Assembly (NCBI RefSeq): GCF_000718785.1
Contig: NZ_JOCA01000016.1
Location: 1 to 64,000, forward strand
Direction: 5' to 3'
DNA length: 64,000 nucleotides
Source: Streptomyces sp. NRRL WC-3626
Lineage (GTDB): Bacteria; Actinomycetota; Actinomycetes; Streptomycetales; Streptomycetaceae
Position numbers and translations under genes: made by a program. Shown in pieces: positions 21,075 through 29,739 of this stretch. A model generated the notes under the pieces. The model was not told the origin of the DNA, did not search any database, and saw only the letters and a program-made list of their open reading frames with translations. Each line of letters starts with the position of its first letter. Within the stretch, counting starts at the first letter, position 1.

Positions 21075-22013
21075 CTAGGCGAGCAGCCCCGACGACCGCC
21101 ACAGCTTCCGTCCGACCCCGCGCAGTACGCCGATGTCGTCCAGGAAGTCGGTCAGCTTGCGCGCACCCTGCTGCATCACGTCGCGCCGGTGTCCGCTCGC
21201 CCTGACCTGGGCGACGGCCGCGCGCCGGTCCAGGCCCACGTTCGTGTACACCTCGGGGTTGATGAAGGCCACGGAGAACACCCGGGCGAACTCCCCGGAG
21301 GTGACCCGGGTGAACTCCTGCGACCACTTCGGCGCGGTCACCATCTGGCGCCGCAGCTCCTCACGGGCGTACCGCACATGCCGCGCCTCCTCGATCACGT
21401 GGATGCGCGTGACGCCCCGGATCAGCGGCTGGACCCGCTCGTCCGGGAAGGTCAGCCGCTGCATCCAGTCCAGGACCTCCTCGCCGAGCAAGGTGGCGGT
21501 GAAGGAGCCGGGGGTGGTGGAGACCGTCTTGAAGAGCCGGCCGAGGTTCTGGTGCACCCGGCCCACCGGATACCAGGGCGTACCGCCGCGCGCGATCACC
21601 CGGGCGAACATCTTGGAGTGCCGGCACTCGTCCTCGATCTCGGTGAGGGCGTACCGCACATGCGCGCTGGTCGCGGACTTGTCGTAGATGTGCCGGACCA
21701 GCAGCTGCATCAGGATCAGCTCGAACCAGATACCGAGCGAGGCCAGCGCCGCCGCCTCGTGCCGCGACAGCAGGACGCGCTGCTCCTCGCTCATCCGCCG
21801 CCACATCGGGGTGTCGTACAGCGACACCAGCTCCGGCGGCCAGAACCACTTCCCCTCCTCGAAGGGCGCCTCCCAGTCCAGTTCCCTGTCCGGGTCGAAG
21901 GAGTGCTTGGCGGAGGACTCGAGCAGCCGCCGGGCCACCTGCTCCCGGTCCTTGAGCATCCCGAGCGCGTCCCGCAGCTCATCGAGCGCCTCGGCTTCGG
22001 ACAGGGTCGTCAT
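21075..22013 (-). CDS. AurF-like diiron oxygenase
   Basis: 312-aa ferritin-like helical protein resembling the diiron N-oxygenase AurF and related actinobacterial proteins. Metal-ligand motifs are visible as EIEDECRHSKMF (about 140-151) and VIEEARHVRYAREE (about 215-228), each with the Glu/His spacing of diiron enzymes. The ATG at 22013 is favoured over a GTG at 22061 because GAGGTGG precedes it and because a TATAAG element sits right before the GTG. The linked TetR gene suggests induced expression. The substrate cannot be told from sequence; fatty-acid or aryl-amine oxidation are both possible. Confidence 0.82.
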   Translation of the reverse strand: MTTLSEAEALDELRDALGMLKDREQVARRLLESSAKHSFDPDRELDWEAPFEEGKWFWPPELVSLYDTPMWRRMSEEQRVLLSRHEAAALASLGIWFELILMQLLVRHIYDKSATSAHVRYALTEIEDECRHSKMFARVIARGGTPWYPVGRVHQNLGRLFKTVSTTPGSFTATLLGEEVLDWMQRLTFPDERVQPLIRGVTRIHVIEEARHVRYAREELRRQMVTAPKWSQEFTRVTSGEFARVFSVAFINPEVYTNVGLDRRAAVAQVRASGHRRDVMQQGARKLTDFLDDIGVLRGVGRKLWRSSGLLA

Positions 22014-22060
22014 GACGGGTTCCACCTCGAAGACGTCTCGGGTCACCGACGGTTCACCCA

Positions 22061-22092
22061 CTTATAAGACTGCCTGTCAGCAAGCCCGTCAA
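22061..22092 (-). promoter_or_regulatory. Possible promoter of the diiron/TetR operon
   Basis: Reading the minus strand, TTGACG is followed by CTTATA at 18-base spacing (or TATAAG at 20). The CTTATAAG box is itself palindromic and is strikingly AT-rich for this genome. It lies between the DUF3291 stop and the diiron gene ATG. A transcript would begin close to 22050, giving a leader of about 40 bases. Confidence 0.4.
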
Positions 22093-22634
22093 TCCCTTGG
22101 GCGGGACTTGTCGACGACCGCCGTCCGCTGCGCCGGGCGGCCCGGCCTCTCCGGTACCTCGCCCGGTACCAGGGCCGGCGAGCCCGGCGGGAACGAGGTC
22201 CGCAGGGTGAAGGCGTGGGGGGTGGGGCCGTGGGTGCGCAGGTGGAGGAGGCGCGACTCCGCCTCCGCGACCGTGGGGCGGTGGCCCTTCGGGATCCACC
22301 ACAGGGTGGTCATCGCCTCCTCGACCCGCTCGAACCACTCCCGGCGGCGTGCCAGCAACTCCCGGTGGCGGCCCTGGTACATGAACGCCGTCAGGGCATC
22401 GGTGTCCCGCCACACCGACATGTTGATGATCAGCCAGGAGTCGCCGAAGACGGCGATGTCCGTCGCGTCGCCCTCCTCGCCCTGCAGCCGCCAGACGAAT
22501 CCGTCGGCGGTGTCGGCGTCCGCGTTCACCGGGTCGAGACCGTCGACGAAGTCCTTCAACGGCGGGGAGTCCAGCGGGGCCTTGAGGCGGGCGATGTTCA
22601 CCTGGGCGAGTTCGTGCACGGTCGTCTCGGTCAT
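22089..22634 (-). CDS. DUF3291 domain protein
   Basis: 181-aa cytoplasmic protein of the DUF3291 family, a dimeric alpha/beta-barrel-like fold related to monooxygenase-type small proteins. Recognisable features are LAQVNIARLKAPLDSPPLKD near the start and VWRDTDALTAFMYQGRHREL near 74-93. Catalytic function is not established for the family. It is upstream of the diiron gene on the same strand with 75 bp between, where a promoter-like element lies, so cotranscription is uncertain. Confidence 0.88.
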   Translation of the reverse strand: MTETTVHELAQVNIARLKAPLDSPPLKDFVDGLDPVNADADTADGFVWRLQGEEGDATDIAVFGDSWLIINMSVWRDTDALTAFMYQGRHRELLARRREWFERVEEAMTTLWWIPKGHRPTVAEAESRLLHLRTHGPTPHAFTLRTSFPPGSPALVPGEVPERPGRPAQRTAVVDKSRPRD

Positions 22635-22680
22635 GTACCGAACGTTAGGTCGGGGATACGGTGCCGCGGCAACCCCCGTC

Positions 22681-24159
22681 TCAGTAAGTGGGCGGCCTGG
22701 GCCCCGAGTTGAGCACCGCCTCCATCACCGCCCGCGCGATCGGCGCCGCCGTGCCGCCCCCGCTGATCTCCCGCCGGTTCGCCGCCGCGTCCTCGACCAC
22801 CACCGCCACCGCCACCTTGGCCTCCAGATCCTCCCCGCCCTGCGCCCAGGAGATGAACCAGGCGTACGGCGTACCGGAGTTGCCGAGGCCGTGCTGGGCG
22901 GTGCCGGTCTTGCCGCCGACGATCGCGCCGGGGATCGCCGCCTTCTTGCCGGTGCCGTCCTCCACCACGCCCCGCATCAGCTCCCGCAGCCGCGACGCCG
23001 TCGCCGGATACATGGCCCGCCGTACCGAACGGGAGCCCGCCGTCGACACCGTGCCCCCGCCCGCCCGGGTGGTCCGCTCCACCAGGTACGGCGCCCGCAC
23101 CTGACCGCCGCTCGCCACGGCCGCCGCCACCATCGCCATCTGCAGCGGGGTCGCCCGGGTGTTGTACTGCCCGATCGACGACAGCGCGAGCTGCGCCCGG
23201 TCCACCGAGGTGTCGAAGGTGCTGGGCGCCACCCGGAACGGAATCCGTACATCGGCGTCGTTGAAGCCGAAGCTCTCGGCCGTCGCCCGCATCCCCGCCA
23301 CGCCCGTCGTCACGCCCAGCTTGGCGAACACCGTGTTGCAGGACCAGACGAACGCCTCCCGCACCGAGGCGTCCGCGCAGCCCTCGGAACCGTTGGTCAG
23401 CCGGGTCCTGGTCCCCGGCAGGGTGTAGGGGTCGGGGGAGTCGGTCGCCCTGTCCAGGTTCCGCACCACACCGGCGTCCAGCGCCGCCGCCGCCGTGACC
23501 ACCTTGAACGTCGAACCCGGCGGATACGTCCGCTGCACCGCACGGTTCAGCATCGGCCGGTCCGGATCGGCGTTCAGCCGCGCCCAGGCGTCCCGCGCCG
23601 TCGCCCCGTTCCCCGACAGCAGCGCGGGATCGTACGACGGCACCGACACCAGCGCCAGGATCCGCCCGGTCGACGGCTCCACCGCCGCCACCGCCCCCTT
23701 CCGTGAGCGCAGTCCCTCGTACGCCGCCCGCTGCGCCGCCGGATCGATCGTCGTCACCACATGGCCGCCCGCGTTGTGGCCGCGCGTGAACTCGTTCCAC
23801 AGCGGCAGCGGAGCGAGCCCCGGGGCGGCCCCGGACAGCAGCCCGTCCTCCGTGTGCTCCAGCAGCGTCGTGCCGTACTCCTGCGAGGCGAACCCGGTCA
23901 CCGGCGCGTACAACGGTCCCTCCCGGTACGTCCGTTCGTAGCGCAGATGCTCCCCGGTGTCCCGCGACCCGGTGACCGGCCGGCCGTCCACCAGGATGTC
24001 CCCGCGCGGCTGCTGATAACGGGCGATGGCGTCCCGGCGGTTGGCCGGATTGCTGTCGTAGGCGTCGGCCCGCAGCACCTGCACCCGGGCGGCGTTCACC
24101 AGCAGCGCCACCAGCAGCAGCGCGCAGAACAGCGCCGCGTGCCGGATGTTGCGGCTCAC
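22681..24159 (-). CDS. Penicillin-binding protein (class B transpeptidase)
   Basis: 492-aa peptidoglycan D,D-transpeptidase with one N-terminal membrane anchor (about 7-25) and a periplasmic-side enzyme domain. Active-site motifs are intact: the nucleophile Ser in PPGSTFKVV (SxxK), SCN in VWSCNTVF and KTG in GGKTGTAQ. It overlaps the upstream FtsW-family gene by ATGA, and such pairs form the glycosyltransferase/transpeptidase unit for septal or sidewall growth. The layout matches the second ftsW/pbp pair found outside the division cluster in Streptomyces. Confidence 0.95.
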   Translation of the reverse strand: MSRNIRHAALFCALLLVALLVNAARVQVLRADAYDSNPANRRDAIARYQQPRGDILVDGRPVTGSRDTGEHLRYERTYREGPLYAPVTGFASQEYGTTLLEHTEDGLLSGAAPGLAPLPLWNEFTRGHNAGGHVVTTIDPAAQRAAYEGLRSRKGAVAAVEPSTGRILALVSVPSYDPALLSGNGATARDAWARLNADPDRPMLNRAVQRTYPPGSTFKVVTAAAALDAGVVRNLDRATDSPDPYTLPGTRTRLTNGSEGCADASVREAFVWSCNTVFAKLGVTTGVAGMRATAESFGFNDADVRIPFRVAPSTFDTSVDRAQLALSSIGQYNTRATPLQMAMVAAAVASGGQVRAPYLVERTTRAGGGTVSTAGSRSVRRAMYPATASRLRELMRGVVEDGTGKKAAIPGAIVGGKTGTAQHGLGNSGTPYAWFISWAQGGEDLEAKVAVAVVVEDAAANRREISGGGTAAPIARAVMEAVLNSGPRPPTY

Positions 24160-25517
24160 CGGGCGGCACCCCCGCCGCCCTGCCGCCGGGCCGAGTCGCT
24201 CAGCCGGACCAGCAGTGCCACGATCGCCCAGTTGGTCACCACCGACGAGCCGCCCTGCGCCAGGAACGGCATCGCCATCCCGGTCAGCGGGATCAGCCCG
24301 GTCACCCCGCCCGCGATCACGAACACCTGGAGCGCCACGAGCGAGGCGAGCCCCACGGCGAGCAGCCGCCCGAACGGGTCCCGCAGGGCGAGCCCCGCCC
24401 GGTAGCCGCGCTCCACCAGCAGCCCGTACAGCAGGAAGATCGCGGACAGCCCGGCAAGACCCAGCTCCTCACCGGCCGTGGCCAGGATGAAGTCGGACTT
24501 GACCGCGAACCCGATCAGCACCGAATGCCCGAGCCCGAGCCCGGTGCCGAGCGTCCCGCCCTCCGCGAACGCGAACAGGGACTGGGCGATCTGGTTCGGG
24601 CCCTCGCCCGCCTCGATGGACGCGAACGGGTGCAGCCACGTCTCGATCCTGTGGTGCACATGCGGCTCCAGCCGGCCCACCGCCACCGCCCCCAGCGAGG
24701 CCAGCAGCACACCGATGGCGATCCACCCGGTGCGGCCGGTGGCGACGTACAGCAGCACCACGAACAGGCCGAAGAACAGCAGCGAGGTGCCGAGGTCCCG
24801 CTCCAGCACCAGCACACCCACACTGACCAGCCACACGGCGACGATCGGGCCGAGCACCCGCCCGGTGGGCAGTCGCAGCCGCCACACGCGACGGCTCGCG
24901 TAGGTGAGGGCGCCCCGGTTCGCGGCCAGGTACGCGGCGAAGAAGACCGCCAGCAGCACCTTCGCGAACTCCCCCGGCTGGATGGAGAACCCGGCGACCC
25001 GGATCCAGATCCGCGCGCCGTTCACCGCCGGGAAGAGGATCGGGACCGTCAGCAGCACCAGCGCGACGGTGACACAGACGTACGCGTAGTTCTGGAGCAC
25101 CCGGTGGTCGCGCAGCACGAGCACGACGCCGATGAACAGCGCCACACCCAGCGTCGACCAGATCAGCTGCGCCGGGGCCGCCGGATCGCCCGGTGTCTCC
25201 AGGTCGAGCCGGTAGATCAGCACCAGACCGAGCCCGTTGAGCAGCACCCCGATGGGCAGCAGCACCGGATCGGCGGCCGGGGCACGCCAGCGCACCGCCA
25301 GATGGGCGACCAGCGCGAGCACGCCGAGCCCGGCGCCGTAACCGGCGGCGCCGGGCGGGACGGTGCCGTTCCTGGCGAGGCCGACGGCGCAGTAGCCGTA
25401 CACCGACAGCAGAACGGCCAGGACGATCAGGGCGAGTTCGACGCCGCGGCGTCCGGTGAGACGGACCGCGGGCGCGGGCGGATCGGCCGTCGGCAGGGTG
25501 ATACCGGCCTTGCTCAT
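24156..25517 (-). CDS. FtsW/RodA/SpoVE-family SEDS glycosyltransferase
   Basis: 453-aa polytopic membrane protein with about 12 hydrophobic segments. SEDS-family features include the loop ending in VNGARIWIRVAGFSIQPGEF (about 165-184), RDLGTSLLFFG and the C-terminal LTGMAMPFLAQGGSS. SEDS proteins polymerise lipid II and work with a class B PBP, here encoded immediately downstream with a 4-bp overlap. The ATG at 25517 (MSKAGITLP) gives a short cytoplasmic start. Confidence 0.94.
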   Translation of the reverse strand: MSKAGITLPTADPPAPAVRLTGRRGVELALIVLAVLLSVYGYCAVGLARNGTVPPGAAGYGAGLGVLALVAHLAVRWRAPAADPVLLPIGVLLNGLGLVLIYRLDLETPGDPAAPAQLIWSTLGVALFIGVVLVLRDHRVLQNYAYVCVTVALVLLTVPILFPAVNGARIWIRVAGFSIQPGEFAKVLLAVFFAAYLAANRGALTYASRRVWRLRLPTGRVLGPIVAVWLVSVGVLVLERDLGTSLLFFGLFVVLLYVATGRTGWIAIGVLLASLGAVAVGRLEPHVHHRIETWLHPFASIEAGEGPNQIAQSLFAFAEGGTLGTGLGLGHSVLIGFAVKSDFILATAGEELGLAGLSAIFLLYGLLVERGYRAGLALRDPFGRLLAVGLASLVALQVFVIAGGVTGLIPLTGMAMPFLAQGGSSVVTNWAIVALLVRLSDSARRQGGGGAAR

Positions 25518-25560
25518 GTCCGGAACTTACCCACATGGGATGGCTTGCGTGCCGGACTCA

Positions 25561-26211
25561 TCAGCACCAGCGTGGCGCGGGACCGATGTTGTCGATGTGG
25601 GCGGCGGGACCCCAGGCCCAGGTGCCGTCCGTGAGCAGGTACCAGAGGGGATTGCCGTTCACCTTGTCGCCCGGGACCTTGCAGAAGATCGAGACGACAT
25701 CCCCCTTGTGGACGTACCGGATGACCTGCGAACCACGGTTCGGGGCAGTGCGCAGGGCGAGCGACTTCACGGTGACGCGGCCCTTGTACTGGCCCTGGTC
25801 GCCGTGGTGGCCGCCGGCCTGGCCGGTGCCGCTCTCGTGACTGCCGTTGCCGCCCTGGTTGGAGCCGGTGCCGCTCTCGTGGTTGCCGTTGCCGCCTTGG
25901 TTGGAGCCGGAGCCGGAGCCGGTGTCGTGACCGCTGTCGCCGTTGCCGCCGCCGCTCTGCTGGCCGGTGTCGCCCTGCTGGTGGCCGCTGCCGGACTGCT
26001 GGTCTCCGTTGCCGCTCTGCTGACCGGAGTCACCGTGGTCGCCGCCGCTCTGCTGGCTCCAGTCGCCCTGTCCGCTGCCCTGTCCGCCTCCCTGGGCGGG
26101 GTCGTCGGCGGCGACGGCGGGAGTGACGGCGGCCGTGACCGCGAGAGCCCCGGCGGCCAGCGCTATGGGCAGACGGCGGGTGAGCGGCGGGCGCGGGGGA
26201 CGCAGGGACAT
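25561..26211 (-). CDS. Secreted SH3-domain protein with Gly/Ser/Gln repeats
   Basis: 216 aa. A twin-Arg-containing signal peptide (RRLPIALAAGALAVTAAVTP) is followed by a low-complexity region (about 40-125) of Gly, Ser, Gln, Asn and His repeats and a C-terminal bacterial SH3-like domain (about 130-216) with VKSLALRTAPNRGSQVIRYV and WAWGPAAHIDN. SH3 domains of this type bind cell-wall material. GGAGGT precedes the ATG. The function is unknown; a wall-associated or spore-surface role would fit. Confidence 0.85.
   Translation of the reverse strand: MSLRPPRPPLTRRLPIALAAGALAVTAAVTPAVAADDPAQGGGQGSGQGDWSQQSGGDHGDSGQQSGNGDQQSGSGHQQGDTGQQSGGGNGDSGHDTGSGSGSNQGGNGNHESGTGSNQGGNGSHESGTGQAGGHHGDQGQYKGRVTVKSLALRTAPNRGSQVIRYVHKGDVVSIFCKVPGDKVNGNPLWYLLTDGTWAWGPAAHIDNIGPAPRWC
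25820..25925 (-). repeat. In-frame repeats encoding Gly/Asn/His-rich segment
   Basis: A 42-base unit (containing GTGCCGCTCTCGTG, then TGCCGTTGCCGCC and TGGTTGGAGCCG on the plus strand) occurs twice with few changes, followed by further degenerate copies. It encodes repeated SNQGGNG-HESGTG blocks of the SH3 protein. Confidence 0.75.
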
Positions 26212-26327
26212 GGCGGTACCTCCACATGCGGGAAAACGGGCTGAAGCTGACTTATCGCCACACTAGGAGCGGCCCTCCGCGCCCGCCCGCCCTGCTGCGC
26301 CATCGGGGACGGCACCACCCGCCCCGC

Positions 26328-26834
26328 CTATTCCGTCAGCTCCTCCAGCAGCCGCGCCGTCGGCAGCCCCGCCCGGAGGTAGTCCACGAACAGATCGTTG
26401 TGCAGCGCCCAGGGCGAGCGGCGGGAACGGATCAGCCGGATCGCGGCCTCGGCGGTCCTGCCCTGCCGGATCAGCGCGTGCGCGACCACCAGACCCGAAC
26501 GGTTGTACCCGTGGTAACAGCGCACGAGGACCGTACGGCCGCCGTCCAGCGCCTCGCACGCCGCCTCCGCCAGCCGGATCACCCCCGCGAGCTGCGTCCC
26601 GTCCAGCGGCCCGTCCGGGACCGGCCACACATGGTGCTCGACCCCGGCGTCCGGCCCGTGCCCGGGCAGCCGCAGCAGCGTCTGTACGAGATCGAACTGC
26701 CGGTGCACCACGGCGAACTCCAGCTGCCCGGAACGGCCCCGGAACTCGTGCCCGCCCATCCACAGGCCCGGCACGATCTCGTTCCACGGAGTGTCCGGAG
26801 CCGGTACGTCGGGTTGCTTCCCGCGGGTACGCAA
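26328..26834 (-). CDS. Dual-specificity protein phosphatase-like protein
   Basis: 168-aa cysteine phosphatase. The P-loop CYHGYNRSG (near 119) fits the CX5R signature, followed by a GLVVAHALIRQG helix; the start WNEIVPGLWMGGHEF is typical of the family. The start is a TTG at 26834 (LRTRGKQPDVP) because GGGGAGG lies five bases upstream; the reading frame is open far upstream but without coding character. The general acid Asp is not obvious. It lies divergent from the NERD gene, about 100 bp away. Substrate unknown. Confidence 0.85.
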   Translation of the reverse strand: MRTRGKQPDVPAPDTPWNEIVPGLWMGGHEFRGRSGQLEFAVVHRQFDLVQTLLRLPGHGPDAGVEHHVWPVPDGPLDGTQLAGVIRLAEAACEALDGGRTVLVRCYHGYNRSGLVVAHALIRQGRTAEAAIRLIRSRRSPWALHNDLFVDYLRAGLPTARLLEELTE

Positions 26835-26933
26835 CGGCGCCTCCCCACCATGACCGCCCAACTCCTCCCAAAGGTATCCGGCTTCTTGCCCCCGGAGCAC
26901 CCGCCTGTTCCCATGGACATGGGGTGATGGTGC

Positions 26934-27737
26934 ATGAACGGACTGCGCGTCATACCGACCTACCGCCACGGCCGCGAACGGCTGTACGTCTGCCTCCCGG
27001 ACGGCAGGAACCTCGCCTGGTACGACCGTGAGAGCGCCAGGGTGAACCTGCTCGGGGACGACCACGAGGAGGACGTCCTCACCGCCCTGGGCCCCTTCCT
27101 CACCGGCCCGGTCCAGGTCGGCCCGCCCCCGGTCCCCACCCCCGCCGACCTGGCACGTCTCGCCCTGCACCCCGACGACGACCTCGCGCCGAACCGCCCC
27201 GGCGAGGCGCTCCTGGTCGCCCTCGACCGCGACCCCGCCCCGGCCCGCCGCCTGCGCCCCGACCCGCGCCGCCGGGCACTCACCGCGGAGCGGACGGTCG
27301 GCGCCGCCCTGGACCGCATGGACGGCGCCGGCTGGCACACCCTGCACTCGATCCCGCTGCCCGGCGGCGACCGCGTCCACCATCTGCTGATCGGCCCCGG
27401 CGGTCTGTACGCCGTACACGCCGTGTACGCCCACAAGCGGCGCGTCACGGTCACCGACCCCCGGGTCGCCCTGGGCCGCCACGCCCCTCGGCCGCTGCTG
27501 CGCCGCGTACGGTCCGACGCCGGCCGCGCCTCGTACGCCCTGACGGCCGAGGTCCGTCCCGTGCTCGTGCTGGTCGGCGCGGCCCGGGTGAGCTGCCCCG
27601 TCCCGCCGCGCGAGGTGCGCGTCCTCACCGACGCCGGCCTGGACGGCCTGACCGGCAGGGGCGGGGTCCTGAAACCCGCCGACGTGGAGGCCCTGCACGC
27701 CATGGCCCGGGACCGGAACACCTGGGCGCGGCTGTGA
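26934..27737 (+). CDS. NERD-like domain protein
   Basis: 267-aa protein with a C-terminal nuclease-related (NERD)-like region. Between about 120 and 220 it shows AERTVGAALDRMDGAGWHTL, the strand HHLLIGPGGLYAVHAVYAHK and a later VRPVLVLVGA, matching the alpha/beta core and the Gly-Pro-Gly-Gly turn of NERD proteins. The usual catalytic Asp/Glu residues are not clear. The N-terminal third (YRHGRERLYVCLPDGRNLAWYD) recurs in Streptomyces proteins of this type. It lies beside the end-joining genes ligD and ku, convergent with ligD (4-bp gap), so a DNA-related job is plausible but unproven. Confidence 0.72.
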   Translation: MNGLRVIPTYRHGRERLYVCLPDGRNLAWYDRESARVNLLGDDHEEDVLTALGPFLTGPVQVGPPPVPTPADLARLALHPDDDLAPNRPGEALLVALDRDPAPARRLRPDPRRRALTAERTVGAALDRMDGAGWHTLHSIPLPGGDRVHHLLIGPGGLYAVHAVYAHKRRVTVTDPRVALGRHAPRPLLRRVRSDAGRASYALTAEVRPVLVLVGAARVSCPVPPREVRVLTDAGLDGLTGRGGVLKPADVEALHAMARDRNTWARL

Positions 27738-27741
27738 GGGC

Positions 27742-28623
27742 TCACGGCAGAGCGGCGGCGTGCCCGTGGTCCAGGAGCGGGGCCAGCAGATCGCCGTAGT
27801 CCCGCACCCGCGGCCCGATGTCCGGCGCCCCGAACGCCATCCGCTCCGGCACCCGGCACGCCTCGACCTCCTCCCAGGTCACCGGCGCCGACACCAGCGG
27901 CTCGGCCCGCGCCCGCAGCGTGTACGGGGTGGCCGTGGTCTTCCGGGCCGCGTTCTGGCTCCAGTCGACGAACACCTTCCCCGGCCGCAGGCTCCGGGTC
28001 ATCCGGTGCAGCGCCAGTCCCGGCAGGGCCTTCTCCGCCTCCACGGCCAGCTCCTTGGCGTACTCCGACACCCGATCGGAGGAAGCGCCCCGCACCGCCG
28101 CCAGCAGATGCAGCCCCTTCGACCCGGACGTCTTCGCGTACGCCCCGATCCCGTCCGCCGCCAGCCGCTCCCGCAGCCACAGCGCGACCTCGCAGCACTG
28201 CACGACCGTCGCGGGCGCGCCCGGGTCGAGGTCGAACACGATCCGGTCGGCCTGCCCGGGGTCGCCGATCAGCCACTGGTGGGTGTGGAACTCGGCGACC
28301 AGGTTCGCCGCCCACATCAGGCTCGGCAGATCCTGCACCAGCACCATCCGGGCCGGCCCCTCGCTCCTCGGCACCTCGGCGGTGGTGACCCAGTCGGGGG
28401 TGCCCGGCGGCACGTTCTTGGTGAAGAACACCTGGCCGTCGGGCCCGTCCGGATACCGCAGGAAGGACACCGGGCGGTCCCGCAGATGCGGCAGCAGTAC
28501 GTCGGCGACGGTCGCGTAGTAGTGCAGTACCTCCGCCTTGGTGAACCCGGTGGCGGGGTACAGCACCTTCTCCAGATTGCTGAGCGCGAGCCGTCGCCCC
28601 TCCACCTCGGTGATAGGCGCCAT
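27742..28623 (-). CDS. ligD: LigD-type polymerase/primase for end joining
   Basis: 293-aa archaeo-eukaryotic primase-type polymerase of bacterial non-homologous end joining; it fills or extends ends together with Ku and a ligase. Catalytic motifs are visible: motif I FDLDPG (metal-binding Asp pair), motif II KTSGSKGLH and motif III VFVDWSQN. The start region VEGRRLALSNLEKVLYPATG and FHTHQW are family hallmarks. There is no ligase domain, so the ligase is encoded elsewhere. The ATG at 28623 is preferred; the frame extends ten codons further. It is divergent from ku with 74 bp shared for both promoters. Confidence 0.93.
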   Translation of the reverse strand: MAPITEVEGRRLALSNLEKVLYPATGFTKAEVLHYYATVADVLLPHLRDRPVSFLRYPDGPDGQVFFTKNVPPGTPDWVTTAEVPRSEGPARMVLVQDLPSLMWAANLVAEFHTHQWLIGDPGQADRIVFDLDPGAPATVVQCCEVALWLRERLAADGIGAYAKTSGSKGLHLLAAVRGASSDRVSEYAKELAVEAEKALPGLALHRMTRSLRPGKVFVDWSQNAARKTTATPYTLRARAEPLVSAPVTWEEVEACRVPERMAFGAPDIGPRVRDYGDLLAPLLDHGHAAALP

Positions 28624-28697
28624 ACGATGAGAATCGCACGCGAACCGTGACAAAAGCCTCCGACGGTGATCGGCGGACGACCGGAAAGGTGCTGCAC

Positions 28698-29699
28698 GTG
28701 AGATCCATCTGGAACGGCGCGATCTCCTTCGGCCTGGTCAGCATTCCGATCAAGCTCGTGAACGCCACCGAGAACCACTCGATCTCCTTCCGCCAGATCC
28801 ACACCGAGGACGGCGGGCGGATCCGGTACCGCAAGTTCTGCGAGCTGGAGGACCGGGAGGTCACCGGGCAGGAGATCGGCAAGGGGTACGAGGACGCGGA
28901 CGGCACGATCATCCCGATCACCGACGACGATCTGTCGAGCCTGCCGATCCCGACCGCCCGGACGATCGAGATCGTCGCCTTCGTCCCCGAGGACCGGATC
29001 GACCCGCTCCAGATGGACGCGGCGTACTACCTCGCGGCGGGCGGGGCGCCGGCGGCCAAGCCGTACACGCTGCTGCGGGAGGCACTGAAGCGGAGCAACA
29101 AGGTGGCCATCGCCAAGTTCGCGCTGCGGGGCAAGGAGCGGCTGGGCATGCTCCGGGTGGTCGGTGACGCGATCGCCATGCACGGGCTGCTGTGGCCGGA
29201 CGAGGTCCGCGCGCCGGAGGGGGTGGCGCCCGACACCGACGTCACCGTGCGGGACCAGGAGCTGGACCTCGCGGACGCGCTGATGGACACGCTGGGCGAG
29301 GTCGACCTGGAGGACCTGCACGACGAGTACCGGGAGGCGGTGGAGGAGGTCATCGCCGCGAAGGCCTCCGGCGAGGCGCCACCGGAGTCCGCGCCCCCGG
29401 AGCGGGAGGGCAAGGTCCTGGACCTGATGGCGGCGCTGGAGAACAGCGTCCGCGCGGCCCGCGAATCCCGTGGCGAGGAGGCCGAGGTCAAGCCTCTGCC
29501 CCAGCGCAAGACGTCCCGCTCGTCCCCGAAGGCGACGGGCGGCAAGAAGTCGACGTCGACGGCCAAGAAGAAGACGGCCGCGCCGGCCCGCAAGTCGACG
29601 TCGAAGACGCCCCAGCAGGAGAAGAAGCCGACGGCGAAGAAGTCGCCCGCGAAGAAGGGCGCGGCAAAGAAGGCCACCCCCCGCAAACGCTCGGCCTGA
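28698..29699 (+). CDS. ku: Ku protein of non-homologous end joining
   Basis: 333-aa homodimeric ring protein that binds DNA ends and recruits LigD. It begins MRSIWNGAISFGLVSIPIKL, the conserved Ku start. The Ku core covers about 1-255, followed by a long Lys/Ala/Thr/Ser/Pro-rich C-terminal tail (about 270-333) like a histone tail, known in Streptomyces and mycobacterial Ku to aid DNA binding. The GTG at 28698 is chosen because GGAAAGG lies eight bases upstream and the family begins there; an in-frame GTG at 28689 and an earlier start at 28647 are less likely. Confidence 0.95.
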   Translation: MRSIWNGAISFGLVSIPIKLVNATENHSISFRQIHTEDGGRIRYRKFCELEDREVTGQEIGKGYEDADGTIIPITDDDLSSLPIPTARTIEIVAFVPEDRIDPLQMDAAYYLAAGGAPAAKPYTLLREALKRSNKVAIAKFALRGKERLGMLRVVGDAIAMHGLLWPDEVRAPEGVAPDTDVTVRDQELDLADALMDTLGEVDLEDLHDEYREAVEEVIAAKASGEAPPESAPPEREGKVLDLMAALENSVRAARESRGEEAEVKPLPQRKTSRSSPKATGGKKSTSTAKKKTAAPARKSTSKTPQQEKKPTAKKSPAKKGAAKKATPRKRSA

Positions 29700-29739
29700 C
29701 CCCCGGCCGCGGGGGCGGTCGCCGCGCCCCGCCCGCCCC

